From the NCBI GenBank assembly GCA_016206755.1, contig JACQQZ010000051.1:1-15999 (forward strand): a stretch of DNA of 15,999 bases, written 5' to 3'. The position numbers were made by a program, and so were the translations under genes. This document shows positions 1 through 7,462 of this stretch, in pieces. The notes under the pieces are model-generated. The model made no database searches. It saw nothing but the letters and a program-made list of their open reading frames with translations, and was not told where the DNA came from. Origin of the DNA: Candidatus Omnitrophota bacterium. Lineage in GTDB: Bacteria > Omnitrophota > Gorgyraeia > 1-14-0-20-64-10 > JACQQZ01. Within the stretch, counting starts at the first letter, position 1; each line of letters begins with the position of its first letter.

Positions 1-1
1 G

Positions 2-850
2 GCGGCGGTTCTCAAGGGAGAGGTCAAAGACGTTCTTTTGCTGGATGTCACGCCTCTGTCGTTGGGCATCGAGACCCTGGGGGGAGTTTCCACCAAGCTG
101 ATCGAGCGCAATACGACGATTCCGACCCGCAAGGCGCAAGTTTTTTCGACCGCCAGCGACAACCAACCGGCTGTCACCGTCCGCGTGCTCCAGGGAGAGC
201 GGCAGATGGCGCAGGACAATGTGGAGCTGGGACGTTTCGATTTGGCGGACATCCCGCCGGCTCCACGCGGCGTTCCTCAAATCGAGGTGGCGTTCGACAT
301 TGATGCCAATGGCATCGTTCATGTCAGCGCCAAAGATTTGGGCACCGGCAAAGAGCAGAGCATCAAAATTACGGCGCCCCACAAATTGTCGAAAGAGGAA
401 ATCGACAAAATGGTCAAAGAAGCCGAGCGCTTCTCGAGCGAAGATGCCAAGCTCAAAGAAGAGGTGGAGGTCCGCAATCAAGCGGATGCCCTGCTGTACG
501 GCACCGAAAAATCGCTGAAGGATTACGGCGACAAGGTTCCCGCCGATGAGCGGCTGAACATTGAACGGCAGATCGGCATTCTCAAGGAAGCGCTCAAAGG
601 CAGGCAGACTCAGGCCATTCAGAAAGCGATCGAAGGCCTGACTCAGGTTTCGCACAAATTGGCCGAAGAGGTCTATAAGGCCTCTGCCAATAAAGGCGGG
701 GCGGCTTCTGCCGGAGGTCCGCAGGCCGAACAGCACCGGCAAGCGCAGTCCGGGCCGGAACCTCAAGGGGCGCCTCAACCGGATGGAGGCAAGCCGGAGG
801 ACGTGGTGGACGCTGAATACCGCGTGGACGATGACAAAAAGAAATCTTAA
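2..850 (+). CDS. dnaK: Chaperone protein DnaK (Hsp70), C-terminal part, 5' truncated by window edge
   Basis: This is the last 282 residues of Hsp70, the ATP-driven chaperone that binds unfolded cytosolic polypeptides and works with DnaJ and GrpE. The reading frame is open from base 2, so the ATPase domain lies outside the window. The interdomain linker and start of the substrate-binding domain are clear ([18 protein letters not shown]), followed by the beta-sandwich ([20 protein letters not shown]) and the helical lid. The extreme C-terminus keeps the Hsp70-type [11 protein letters not shown] ending after a Gly/Gln/Pro-rich spacer. The stop codon lies 20 bases inside dnaJ, so the two are translationally coupled, as in the usual dnaK-dnaJ order. 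Identification is secure; only the 5' part is missing. Confidence 0.98.
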   Translation, partial: AAVLKGEVKDVLLLDVTPLSLGIETLGGVSTKLIERNTTIPTRKAQVFSTASDNQPAVTVRVLQGERQMAQDNVELGRFDLADIPPAPRGVPQIEVAFDIDANGIVHVSAKDLGTGKEQSIKITAPHKLSKEEIDKMVKEAERFSSEDAKLKEEVEVRNQADALLYGTEKSLKDYGDKVPADERLNIERQIGILKEALKGRQTQAIQKAIEGLTQVSHKLAEEVYKASANKGGAASAGGPQAEQHRQAQSGPEPQGAPQPDGGKPEDVVDAEYRVDDDKKKS

Positions 851-1988
851 GCGGGATTATTACGAGGTTTTGGGTGTGCCGCGCTCGGCGACTGCCGATG
901 AGATTAAAAAGGCGTACCGGACGCTTGCCCTCAAGCACCACCCGGACCGCAATCCGGACAACCGGAAAGAAGCTGAAGAAAAGTTCAAAGAGCTTTCCGA
1001 AGCGTATGAAGTTTTGGAAGATCCCCAAAAGCGCGCTGCGTATGACCAGCACGGGCATGAAGGAGTTTCGGGAGCGTTCCGTGAAGGCAGCTTTACCTGG
1101 AATGACTTCACCCATTATCAAGACATCTCCGATCTCTTCGGGGGCTTGGAGGATATCTTCGGGGTGAATCTGGGCGGAGCTTTCGGAGGCGGGCGATCCC
1201 GCGCGCAGGCCGCCCATGCCGGCTCGGATCTTGAATACCGCGTCCGAATCACCTTAAAAGAAGTGCTCACCGGGACTGAGCGTCCATTGGAATTTCTGCG
1301 GATGGAAACGTGCGATGTCTGCCGCGGGGAAGGGGCAAAGCCGGGCAGCAAGCGCCAAACCTGTCCGCAGTGTCAGGGGCAAGGACAGGTTCGCATTTCG
1401 CAAGGATTTTTTACCATGGCTTCCACCTGTCCGAAATGCCGCGGGGAAGGGTCCATGGTCACGCAGCCCTGCCCCAATTGCCGGGGCGGCGGCCGCGTTC
1501 AACAGAAGAAGACGGTGCATCTGAAAATTCCCCCTGGAATCGAGGATGGCATGCGTCTTCGCCTGCAGGGGGAGGGGGAAGGCGGCGTGCGGGGAGGTTC
1601 TCGCGGGGATCTTTTCGTATCCGTCTCTGTCCAGCCGCACGAATATTTTCAGCGGCACGGGGCCGATCTCTTCGGCGATGCCCCTGTGACTTTCCAAAAA
1701 GTTGCATTGGGCGGGGAAATTGAAGTGCCGACTCTGGAAGGCAGAGTGATGATCAAAATTCCGCCTGGAACGCAAACCGGCAAGGTATTCCGGCTGCGGG
1801 GAAAAGGTTTGCCGGCTTTGCGTTCGGGGGGCCTGGGAGATCAGATGGTGCGCGTGGTGGTGGAGACCCCGGCGCATTTGACCCCCGCCGGGCGCAGGAT
1901 TCTGGAGCAATTTGACCGCGAGTCGCGCCCGCAGGATACCCCCCAAGTGCATTCATTTCTTGAGCGCATCAAAAGATGGATCAGGTAA
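831..1988 (+). CDS. dnaJ: Chaperone protein DnaJ (type I Hsp40)
   Basis: DnaJ is the co-chaperone that delivers substrates to DnaK and stimulates its ATPase. The 385-residue protein has the full type I layout: J-domain at about 9-72 with the HPD motif at 37-39; a linker that is poorer in glycine than usual (about 73-130); and a zinc-binding domain with four CxxCxGxG repeats whose first cysteine pairs are at 161/164, 178/181, 200/203 and 214/217. The C-terminal beta domains follow (for example [21 protein letters not shown]). The frame is open further upstream (an ATG at 783), but 831 is chosen because it places [16 protein letters not shown] at the N-terminus, as in the family. It overlaps dnaK by 20 bases and has only a weak GGA in front, so coupling to dnaK translation is likely. 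Confidence 0.97.
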   Translation: MTKRNLKRDYYEVLGVPRSATADEIKKAYRTLALKHHPDRNPDNRKEAEEKFKELSEAYEVLEDPQKRAAYDQHGHEGVSGAFREGSFTWNDFTHYQDISDLFGGLEDIFGVNLGGAFGGGRSRAQAAHAGSDLEYRVRITLKEVLTGTERPLEFLRMETCDVCRGEGAKPGSKRQTCPQCQGQGQVRISQGFFTMASTCPKCRGEGSMVTQPCPNCRGGGRVQQKKTVHLKIPPGIEDGMRLRLQGEGEGGVRGGSRGDLFVSVSVQPHEYFQRHGADLFGDAPVTFQKVALGGEIEVPTLEGRVMIKIPPGTQTGKVFRLRGKGLPALRSGGLGDQMVRVVVETPAHLTPAGRRILEQFDRESRPQDTPQVHSFLERIKRWIR

Positions 1989-1991
1989 GCG

Positions 1992-2258
1992 ATGCCAACC
2001 TACGAATACAGGTGCTCTTCTTGCCGCAAGCGTTTTGAAGTCCTGCAGTCCATGACGGCCAAGCCATTGCGCAAATGCGCCCGATGTGGTAAAAACAGTG
2101 CTCGCCGGCTGATCGGGGCCGGGGCAGGGCTTCTCTTTAAAGGATCCGGCTTTTACATTACCGATTACCGGAAACCCGGCTACAAAGCCCGTGCGGAATC
2201 GGATCAGAAGAAATCCAATTCAACGGGCAAAGATGCAAAATCCGGTAAAAAAGACTAA
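1992..2258 (+). CDS. FmdB-family putative zinc-ribbon protein
   Basis: A small basic protein (88 residues) starting MPTYEYRCSSCRKRFEVLQS, the hallmark of the FmdB/CxxC_CxxC_SSSS regulatory-protein family. Two knuckles, C8-x2-C11 and C29-x2-C32, should bind one zinc. A GSGFYITDYR segment and a Lys/Ser-rich, probably disordered tail follow, also typical. The family is named from a putative regulator of formamidase genes, but its molecular role is unknown in most bacteria. It begins three bases after the dnaJ stop, with an AGGTAA purine patch overlapping that stop, so it is almost certainly in the same transcript. Family assignment is firm; function is open. Confidence 0.9.
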   Translation: MPTYEYRCSSCRKRFEVLQSMTAKPLRKCARCGKNSARRLIGAGAGLLFKGSGFYITDYRKPGYKARAESDQKKSNSTGKDAKSGKKD

Positions 2259-2640
2259 GAGCGCCTTTCAGCCGCCCGTTTCTTTCGCGGCGGCCTGGCT
2301 GCCGGCCGGTGGTTGGGTGGCGTTTATTTTCTGGGCTTCTTCCATACGGATTACCCCAGGCATGTACCCCCCGATTCCCCATCTGGACAAAATATTTCAT
2401 ACCGCGGAGTACTGGGTTTACGGTTGCCTGGTCCAGCGCGCCGCAACATTGCGAGGGTGGTCTTGGGGGGGCAAGCGGCTGGCCGCATTGATGCTGATCT
2501 TGGTGGGGACAGGACTCTTGGATGAATTTTATCAGAAGTTTATCCCAACGCGCCGCAGCGATCTCGCGGATTTGATGACCGACGCCCTGGCAGGAACGGC
2601 GGGATTGCTTCTCTATGCATGGGATGCGAGGTCTCGATAG
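2233..2640 (+). CDS. VanZ-like family membrane protein
   Basis: A 135-residue integral membrane protein with the two VanZ-like signatures: HLDKIFHTAEYWVYG at about 50-64 and LLDEFYQKFIPTRRSDLADL at about 95-114, the acidic/Gln/Arg/Asp pattern of the family. Hydrophobic segments lie at about 17-37, 82-97 and 115-130. VanZ gives low-level teicoplanin resistance in enterococci, but most chromosomal homologues have no assigned function and should not be read as resistance genes. The ATG at 2233 overlaps the fmdB-like gene by 26 bases. A GTG at 2191 would add 14 basic residues but overlap more, so 2233 is preferred with moderate certainty. Operon position suggests co-expression with the upstream chaperone genes. 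Confidence 0.82.
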   Translation: MQNPVKKTKSAFQPPVSFAAAWLPAGGWVAFIFWASSIRITPGMYPPIPHLDKIFHTAEYWVYGCLVQRAATLRGWSWGGKRLAALMLILVGTGLLDEFYQKFIPTRRSDLADLMTDALAGTAGLLLYAWDARSR

Positions 2641-2649
2641 GGGCTCCGT

Positions 2650-4032
2650 ATGCCGGCCATTTTCCCCTTCCGCGCCATTCGCTATTCTTCCGAAAAAGCC
2701 CCTGCGCTGGATCGCGTTGTCAGCCCCCCTTACGATGTCATTTCCCCCCAAGGGCAAGAGGCCCTTTACAAAAAATCCACCTACAACTTTATCCGCATTG
2801 TCTACGGCAAGACCCGCAAGACGGACCGGCCGGGGCAAGACCGCTACAGCCGGGCGCGAGAGCTGTTCAGCGATTGGTTTCAAGAAGGCATTTTGCGCAT
2901 GGATGCGCGTCCGGCGTTGTACCCATACCGGCAGCGTTTTTCCGTGAATGCGGAGGGGAAGGACAAGGTGTTTGATCGCTGGGGCATCCTGGGGCTGATC
3001 CGGTTGGGCGATTCCTCCATCTTTCCACACGAAAACACCTATGCGGGGCCCAAGCAGGACCGTCTTCATCTGATGGCTGCCGTTCAGGCAAACTTAAGCC
3101 CCATCTTCGGTTTGGTCGACGATTCCGACCAAAAGTATCAATCGCTGCTGTCGAAGGTCGCAGGGCCGCCGCTGATGTCGGTCAACCATGAAGGCATACG
3201 GCATGAGGTGTGGCGCGTCGCGCAGCCCGGTTTCATGCATCGCCTGCAAACCGCCCTGGAAACCAAAGCGATGCTGATTGCCGATGGGCATCACCGCTAT
3301 GAAGTGGCGGTGCAGTACCGGGACCTGCTGAAGCGCTCCGCCCCTCAATTTCATTCGAACCACCCGGCCAATTTCATGCTGATCGACGTCGCCGGCTTCA
3401 GCGACCAGGACCCGGGCCTGCTGCCGACGCACCGCGTGTTTGACGGGCTGGACACGCTGGGGCTGGAAAATCTCAAGGCGCTCGCAGGCGCCGGATTGAA
3501 TTTTATTGCCGTGCCGGATGAGCCGGCGATGATTCGCGAGGTCGAACGGTTGTCCAGGGCCGGGAAAATTGCCTTGGGCTGCGCCACGCGCAGCGAGGGC
3601 TATGCCGTGATTGCGCAAGAGCCGCCGTTTCCGGAAGGCATCCGGCTGGACGTCGAGCTTTTGCACGGGATCATCGTGCCGCGGCATTTGGCAAAAACAG
3701 AAAACGAACAGCATCTGCGCATCGCCTACACCCACGAATGGAAACAGGCCTCCGACTGGGTGAGGGGTGGCCAAGGCAAGCTGGCCTGGTACACCCAGGC
3801 CCCGACTTTCAATCAGATCATCGAGTGCGTGCGCCTCGGCAAGCGCTTGCCCCAAAAGAGCACCTCCTTTGTTCCCAAGCCGTTGGCCGGTCTGGTCGTT
3901 CATCGTTTGCGCCATTCCGGCCGCCACAGCGGTACCATTTCCGGGAGTGCCGGGTTCGGAACTGGGACTCTTGTTATGTCAGCCGAACCCGGCACTCCCG
4001 GAAATGGTACCGGGGATATCGGGGAGAGCTGA
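2650..4032 (+). CDS. DUF1015 family protein with palindrome-encoded C-terminal tail
   Basis: A 460-residue protein of the uncharacterised DUF1015 family. Diagnostic features are the N-terminal IFPFRAIRY and SPPYDVIS segments, the DGHHRYE motif with histidines at 214 and 215, and the C-terminal QKSTSFVPKPLAGLVVHRL. Biochemical function is not established; the HHRYE motif suggests catalysis or metal binding, which is inference. Family members normally end soon after the GLVVHRL-type strand. Here about 35 further residues, rich in Gly, Ser, Thr and Pro, are encoded across a perfect 30-bp inverted repeat (3930-3959/3983-4012), so the natural stop has probably been displaced. The start is well supported: an AGGGG patch overlapping the VanZ-like stop sits about six bases before the ATG. 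The stop is one base from accD. Confidence 0.88.
   Translation: MPAIFPFRAIRYSSEKAPALDRVVSPPYDVISPQGQEALYKKSTYNFIRIVYGKTRKTDRPGQDRYSRARELFSDWFQEGILRMDARPALYPYRQRFSVNAEGKDKVFDRWGILGLIRLGDSSIFPHENTYAGPKQDRLHLMAAVQANLSPIFGLVDDSDQKYQSLLSKVAGPPLMSVNHEGIRHEVWRVAQPGFMHRLQTALETKAMLIADGHHRYEVAVQYRDLLKRSAPQFHSNHPANFMLIDVAGFSDQDPGLLPTHRVFDGLDTLGLENLKALAGAGLNFIAVPDEPAMIREVERLSRAGKIALGCATRSEGYAVIAQEPPFPEGIRLDVELLHGIIVPRHLAKTENEQHLRIAYTHEWKQASDWVRGGQGKLAWYTQAPTFNQIIECVRLGKRLPQKSTSFVPKPLAGLVVHRLRHSGRHSGTISGSAGFGTGTLVMSAEPGTPGNGTGDIGES
3930..4012. repeat. Perfect 30-bp inverted repeat with 23-base loop inside the DUF1015 3' end
   Basis: Bases 3930-3959 are the exact reverse complement of 3983-4012. The arm begins CGGTACCATTTCCGGGAGTG and ends CGGGTTCGG. 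The spacer 3960-3982 is not symmetric. Symmetry stops sharply on both sides, which suggests a discrete inserted palindromic element rather than a gradually grown hairpin. It lies within the reading frame of the DUF1015 gene, adds a Gly/Ser-rich tail, and ends 21 bases before the accD start. In RNA it would form a very stable hairpin just upstream of the accD ribosome-binding region. No poly-T run follows, so it is not a standard intrinsic terminator. Confidence 0.93.
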
Positions 4033-4033
4033 G

Positions 4034-4879
4034 ATGGCCATCTTCGGAAAACCGCGCTACACCGTGGTCCGCGTCGCCCGCAAGCGCGAGATCCCCAGCG
4101 GTTTGTGGACCAAGTGTGAAGATTGCGGCGAAATCATCTACAACAAGACCCTGGAAGAGAACTTCAAGGTTTGTCCGAAGTGCCAGTACCATTTCTCTCT
4201 GACCTCCGCCGAACGCATCCAGCAAATCATCGATCCGGGAACGTTCAAGCATTTTGACGAAGATTTGCGCTCGCTGGATCCCCTGGAGTTTACAGGCCCC
4301 AAAACCTACAAGGAGAAACTGCAGCAGGACATGGCCTCCACAGGGCTCTCAGAAGCTGCGGTGACGGGGGAAGGGAAGATCGAAGGGCACAGGGTAATTT
4401 TTGGCGTGACCGATTCCCGATTCATCATGGGATCGATGGGCTCGGTCGTTGGAGAAAAAATTACCCGCGGGATCGAGCGTGCCATAAAAGCCAGGATCCC
4501 GGCGATCATCGTCTCCGGTTCGGGAGGCGGGGCGCGGATGTACGAAGGGATGTTTTCGCTGATGCAGATGGCAAAAACTTCCGCGGCGCTGGGTAAGTTG
4601 CACGCGGCGGGGCTTCCATTTATTTCCGTGCTGACAGACCCGACCATGGCCGGGGTCATGGCCAGCTATGCTTCGCTGGGGGACGTCATCCTTGCCGAAC
4701 CGCGCGCGCTGCTTGGATTTACCGGGCCTCGCGTCATCGAGCAAACCATTCGCCAGCGCCTGCCGGAGGGGTTCCAGCGCTCCGAGTTCCTTCTGGATCA
4801 CGGCATGATTGACAAAATTGTCCATCGGACTCAGATGAAGAGCACCCTTTTCCAATTGCTTGAATACCTAACCCCTTGA
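4034..4879 (+). CDS. accD: Acetyl-CoA carboxylase carboxyltransferase subunit beta
   Basis: The beta subunit of the carboxyltransferase that moves CO2 from carboxybiotin to acetyl-CoA, giving malonyl-CoA for fatty-acid synthesis; the partner AccA is not in this window. The 281-residue protein has the family's N-terminal zinc finger (C28, C31, C47, C50) and the crotonase-like core with SGSGGGARMYEGMFSLMQMAK, LTDPTMAGVMASYA and LGFTGPRVIEQT. The ATG at 4034 gives the usual N-terminus leading to IPSGLWTKCEDCG; the GGGGAGA at 4021-4027 is a plausible ribosome-binding site. It follows the DUF1015 stop by one base, with the large palindrome just upstream, so hairpin formation could affect its translation or transcript stability. 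Frame and core motifs are intact. Confidence 0.97.
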   Translation: MAIFGKPRYTVVRVARKREIPSGLWTKCEDCGEIIYNKTLEENFKVCPKCQYHFSLTSAERIQQIIDPGTFKHFDEDLRSLDPLEFTGPKTYKEKLQQDMASTGLSEAAVTGEGKIEGHRVIFGVTDSRFIMGSMGSVVGEKITRGIERAIKARIPAIIVSGSGGGARMYEGMFSLMQMAKTSAALGKLHAAGLPFISVLTDPTMAGVMASYASLGDVILAEPRALLGFTGPRVIEQTIRQRLPEGFQRSEFLLDHGMIDKIVHRTQMKSTLFQLLEYLTP

Positions 4880-4885
4880 TATAAT
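4856..4885 (+). promoter_or_regulatory. Putative sigma70-type promoter for the ABC ATPase gene
   Basis: A consensus TATAAT at 4880-4885 is preceded by TGA, giving an extended -10, and by TTGCTT (4856-4861) at an 18-base spacing, a modest -35 match. It overlaps the end of accD. Predicted transcription would begin near 4892, only about ten bases before the ATG at 4902, so a promoter transcript would have a very short leader. A GGAG at 4888-4891 would serve as ribosome-binding site only on read-through transcripts from accD. Confidence 0.5.
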
Positions 4886-4901
4886 CTGGAGCACGAAACG
4901 A

Positions 4902-6005
4902 ATGGCTCAAGTCAGCTTGCACGATGTTTCGAAAATTTACGCAGGAGATATTAAAGCGGTTGACCGGGTCAACATCGGGATCGAGCACAAAGAATTCATG
5001 GTGTTGGTCGGTCCCTCCGGTTGCGGAAAATCCACCACCTTGCGGATGGTGGCCGGTTTGGAAGAAATTTCCGAAGGCGAGATTTACATCGCCGACCGCC
5101 TGGTCAATGAAGTTCCTGCAAAAGACCGCGACATCGCCATGGTTTTCCAAAGCTACGCCCTCTATCCGCACATGACCGTGCTGGACAACATGGCGTTCGG
5201 CTTGAAGCTGCGCGGCTACCCCCGCCTCGAAATCGTCAACCGCGTGCAAGATGCCGCCGAGATTCTGGGCATCAAGCATCTGTTGGGCCGCAAGCCGAAA
5301 GAGCTCTCCGGCGGCGAACGCCAGCGCGTTGCCGTGGGCCGGGCCATTGTTCGCAAGCCCCTCGTTTTCTTGTTTGACGAACCGCTCTCGAATTTGGATG
5401 CCAAACTGCGCGTCCTCATGCGCACAGAGCTCAACAAGCTTCACCTGCGCCTGCAGTCCACCATGATCTACGTGACGCACGATCAAACCGAAGCGATGAC
5501 GCTGGGCAACCGCATTGCCGTGATGAACAAAGGGCTCATCCATCAATGCGCAGATCCGACCACCATCTATGACCGGCCCGCCAACAGATTTGTGGCCGGA
5601 TTTATGGGTTCGCCCCCGATGAACTTTTTGACCTGCCGGATCATCCGGAAAAACGGGAAATTCTATTTCGACGAAGGGCAGTTTAAAGTGAAAATCGTCG
5701 ATGAGATGATTCCCAGGATTTCCGGACATGAGGGCAAGGAAGTGACCGTCGGCATTCGACCGGAAGACATTTACGACAAGCTTTTTGTTCAATACGCCCC
5801 GCCGGAGAATACGGTTCCTGCCACTGTGGAAGTGGTGGAGCCGATGGGTTCCGAGGTTTACCTGCATTTGCTGGCGGGCCGCCATCAAATGGTTGCGCGC
5901 GTCGGTTCTCATGACCGGCCATCGGTCAATCAGGACATGGACCTTGTGTTTGACATGTCCAAAATCCACGTTTTTGATCTCGAGACCGAAGTGTCGTTGA
6001 TTTAA
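4902..6005 (+). CDS. ugpC: Sugar-type ABC importer ATP-binding protein (MalK/UgpC/MsmK family)
   Basis: A 367-residue cytoplasmic ATPase of the carbohydrate-uptake (CUT1) MalK/UgpC/MsmK group, which energises sugar or glycerol-phosphate import. Visible motifs: Walker A GPSGCGKST at 37-45, Q-loop FQSYALYPHMT, signature LSGGERQ starting at 135, Walker B ending in D159-E160, D-loop SNLD, and the switch histidine H193 in YVTHDQTEAM. A C-terminal TOBE-type regulatory domain follows from about 240 (VGIRPEDI, ATVEVVEPMGSE). No permease or binding-protein gene is adjacent, so it may be a shared ATPase serving several permeases encoded elsewhere; this is inference. The true substrate cannot be told from sequence. 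It has a promoter-like sequence of its own and is followed by a terminator-like hairpin. Confidence 0.93.
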   Translation: MAQVSLHDVSKIYAGDIKAVDRVNIGIEHKEFMVLVGPSGCGKSTTLRMVAGLEEISEGEIYIADRLVNEVPAKDRDIAMVFQSYALYPHMTVLDNMAFGLKLRGYPRLEIVNRVQDAAEILGIKHLLGRKPKELSGGERQRVAVGRAIVRKPLVFLFDEPLSNLDAKLRVLMRTELNKLHLRLQSTMIYVTHDQTEAMTLGNRIAVMNKGLIHQCADPTTIYDRPANRFVAGFMGSPPMNFLTCRIIRKNGKFYFDEGQFKVKIVDEMIPRISGHEGKEVTVGIRPEDIYDKLFVQYAPPENTVPATVEVVEPMGSEVYLHLLAGRHQMVARVGSHDRPSVNQDMDLVFDMSKIHVFDLETEVSLI

Positions 6006-6007
6006 AC

Positions 6008-6028
6008 GCCGTTGTCATGACGGCTTTT
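6008..6028 (+). terminator. Possible weak intrinsic terminator after the ABC ATPase gene
   Basis: GCCGT (6008-6012) and ACGGC (6020-6024) form a 5-bp stem with a 7-base loop, followed by TTTT (6025-6028) and preceded by AAA. It begins three bases after the ATPase stop. The stem is short, so termination would be partial. It also contains the 8-base palindrome GTCATGAC. Its presence argues against translation of the next gene starting at the ATG at 6017, which lies in the hairpin. Confidence 0.4.
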
Positions 6029-6046
6029 GACGCGTCGGGAGTCGGA

Positions 6047-7462
6047 ATGACAGACCAACCCCGTGTTGCCCCGGCGGCGAAATGGGTCGCCTTGCTCCTT
6101 CTCGCAGCATCCCTTCACTTTCTTTCCAGCCGGATTTTAGATCTTTTCTTTTTTCTGATCCCTTTGGCCGCCGCTGTCCTGGTGCTGGCCAGCACCGCCT
6201 CTGGACCCGTCGGAAATGCCGTCGCACTTCTTCTGCTGGGAGTCGGCATGATTCATCCGGCCCTCACGCTGGGGCGTTGGGATCTGCTCGTTTTGTGGTG
6301 GGGGGCGCTTGCGGGCGCCGGCCTGCTGATTGTTTGGGGGCAGGCGCGCCTCAAAACTTTGGAGCTGGCTTCTCAAGATCGCTACGAAGAGACGCTGGAA
6401 ACCGTCAACGCTTTGGAAGAATCGGTCGGGCACTTGGAGCTATCCGGCAAGCTGCTTCGGAAACGCTTGCAGCGTTACGCCGCGTTGCGGGTGGTGATGG
6501 ATGCTTTGGGCGCGCAGGCGTCCAGCTTGGACGGATTGCTGACTTCCGTGGCGCGCCAGTCGCTGTCGGTGCTGGACCATGCCGACGTCAGCATGGTCTA
6601 TCTGGTGGAAATTCCCCACCACGATTTGGCGTTGCGGGCTGTTTTCTGGAAAAGCGAACCCCCCGGAACCATCAAGCGCAAGACCGGCGACCTCTACGAC
6701 CAATGGGCGTTCCGGCAGGGCCAGCCGCTGCTGGTGCGGGACGTCACCAAAGACTTTCGATTTCCCCGGGAGGCCGCAGAGGGCGAGCGATTGACGGGGG
6801 CGATTCTCATCGTGCCGCTGATCAGCGCCCAGCGCGTCCTCGGGCTTTTGAGGGTCGAAAGCTCAGCGCCGGATGCTTTTACACCGGAAGATTTGCGGCT
6901 TTTGGACATCGTGGCGGATGTGAGCGCCATGGCCGTTGAAAACGTCCGGTTGTACCAGCGAACCGCGGAGTTGGCGGTCACGGATGATCTGACCGGCTTG
7001 GCAGTCCACCGGTATTTTCACGAACGCTTGGAGGAAGAATTGGCGCGCGCGCGGTTGCGCAATCAGCCTGCCTCCGTTCTTCTGATCGACTTGGACCGCT
7101 TCAAATGTTACAACGACACCTACGGCCATCCCGCCGGAGACAAGTTGCTGCGCACCATGGCTCAGACCTTGCGCCAGTGCCATTCTTCCGGCGAGTTGTT
7201 GGCGCGTTACGGCGGAGAAGAGTTCGCCGTCCTGCTCAGCGGGGTGGATATGGCCGAAGCCATCCGTCACGCCGAGCTCATTCGCGCCACGATTGAAGCC
7301 AAAGAAATTGTTTTACGCCAAGGAAAGGCGAAACTGACCGTTTCCATCGGGGTGGCAACGTTTCCTCAGGATGGAATCCACCGGGAGCGGCTCTTGGAGA
7401 CGGCAGATCGGCGCTTGTACCAAGCCAAAGAGAGAGGACGCAACCAAGTATGTTTCGGCTGA
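6047..7462 (+). CDS. Membrane-anchored GAF-GGDEF protein, putative diguanylate cyclase (I-site lost)
   Basis: A predicted diguanylate cyclase, making c-di-GMP from two GTP. About four hydrophobic segments at the N-terminus (roughly 12-98) are followed by a coiled-coil-like stretch (about 105-135), a GAF sensor domain (about 140-290) and a GGDEF domain from about 300. The catalytic loop is GGEEF at 389-393 and the LIDLDRFKCYNDTYGH and GDKLL motifs are intact, so it should be active. The positions of the inhibitory I-site, RxxD nine to six residues before the loop, read SSGE, so product inhibition at that site is not expected. The start at 6047 has GGGAG five bases upstream; the earlier ATG at 6017 has no such site. 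The stop overlaps the paralogue downstream by 13 bases. The sensed signal is unknown. Confidence 0.88.
   Translation: MTDQPRVAPAAKWVALLLLAASLHFLSSRILDLFFFLIPLAAAVLVLASTASGPVGNAVALLLLGVGMIHPALTLGRWDLLVLWWGALAGAGLLIVWGQARLKTLELASQDRYEETLETVNALEESVGHLELSGKLLRKRLQRYAALRVVMDALGAQASSLDGLLTSVARQSLSVLDHADVSMVYLVEIPHHDLALRAVFWKSEPPGTIKRKTGDLYDQWAFRQGQPLLVRDVTKDFRFPREAAEGERLTGAILIVPLISAQRVLGLLRVESSAPDAFTPEDLRLLDIVADVSAMAVENVRLYQRTAELAVTDDLTGLAVHRYFHERLEEELARARLRNQPASVLLIDLDRFKCYNDTYGHPAGDKLLRTMAQTLRQCHSSGELLARYGGEEFAVLLSGVDMAEAIRHAELIRATIEAKEIVLRQGKAKLTVSIGVATFPQDGIHRERLLETADRRLYQAKERGRNQVCFG

Noticed and set aside
783..830. Upstream ATG extending DnaJ by 16 residues
   Set aside because: The extra residues are out-of-frame dnaK sequence with no family similarity; 831 gives the normal DnaJ N-terminus.
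2233..2640. VanZ-like gene as a glycopeptide resistance determinant
   Set aside because: No vanRS, vanHAX or related genes are nearby and most VanZ-like chromosomal proteins have no resistance role.
2158..3069. Open frame of 303 codons on the minus strand across the VanZ-like/DUF1015 boundary
   Set aside because: It spans two supported plus-strand genes and has no family motifs.
3930..4012. Palindrome as a simple intrinsic terminator between DUF1015 and accD
   Set aside because: The stem is far longer than usual, no U-tract follows it, and it is inside the coding frame with accD starting 21 bases later.
4734..5969. Open frame of 411 codons on the minus strand opposite the ABC ATPase
   Set aside because: It mirrors a clear ATPase gene and its His/Arg-rich translation is typical of antisense shadow frames.
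6017..6046. Earlier ATG for the first GGDEF protein
   Set aside because: It lies in a terminator-like hairpin and lacks a ribosome-binding site, whereas 6047 has GGGAG five bases upstream.
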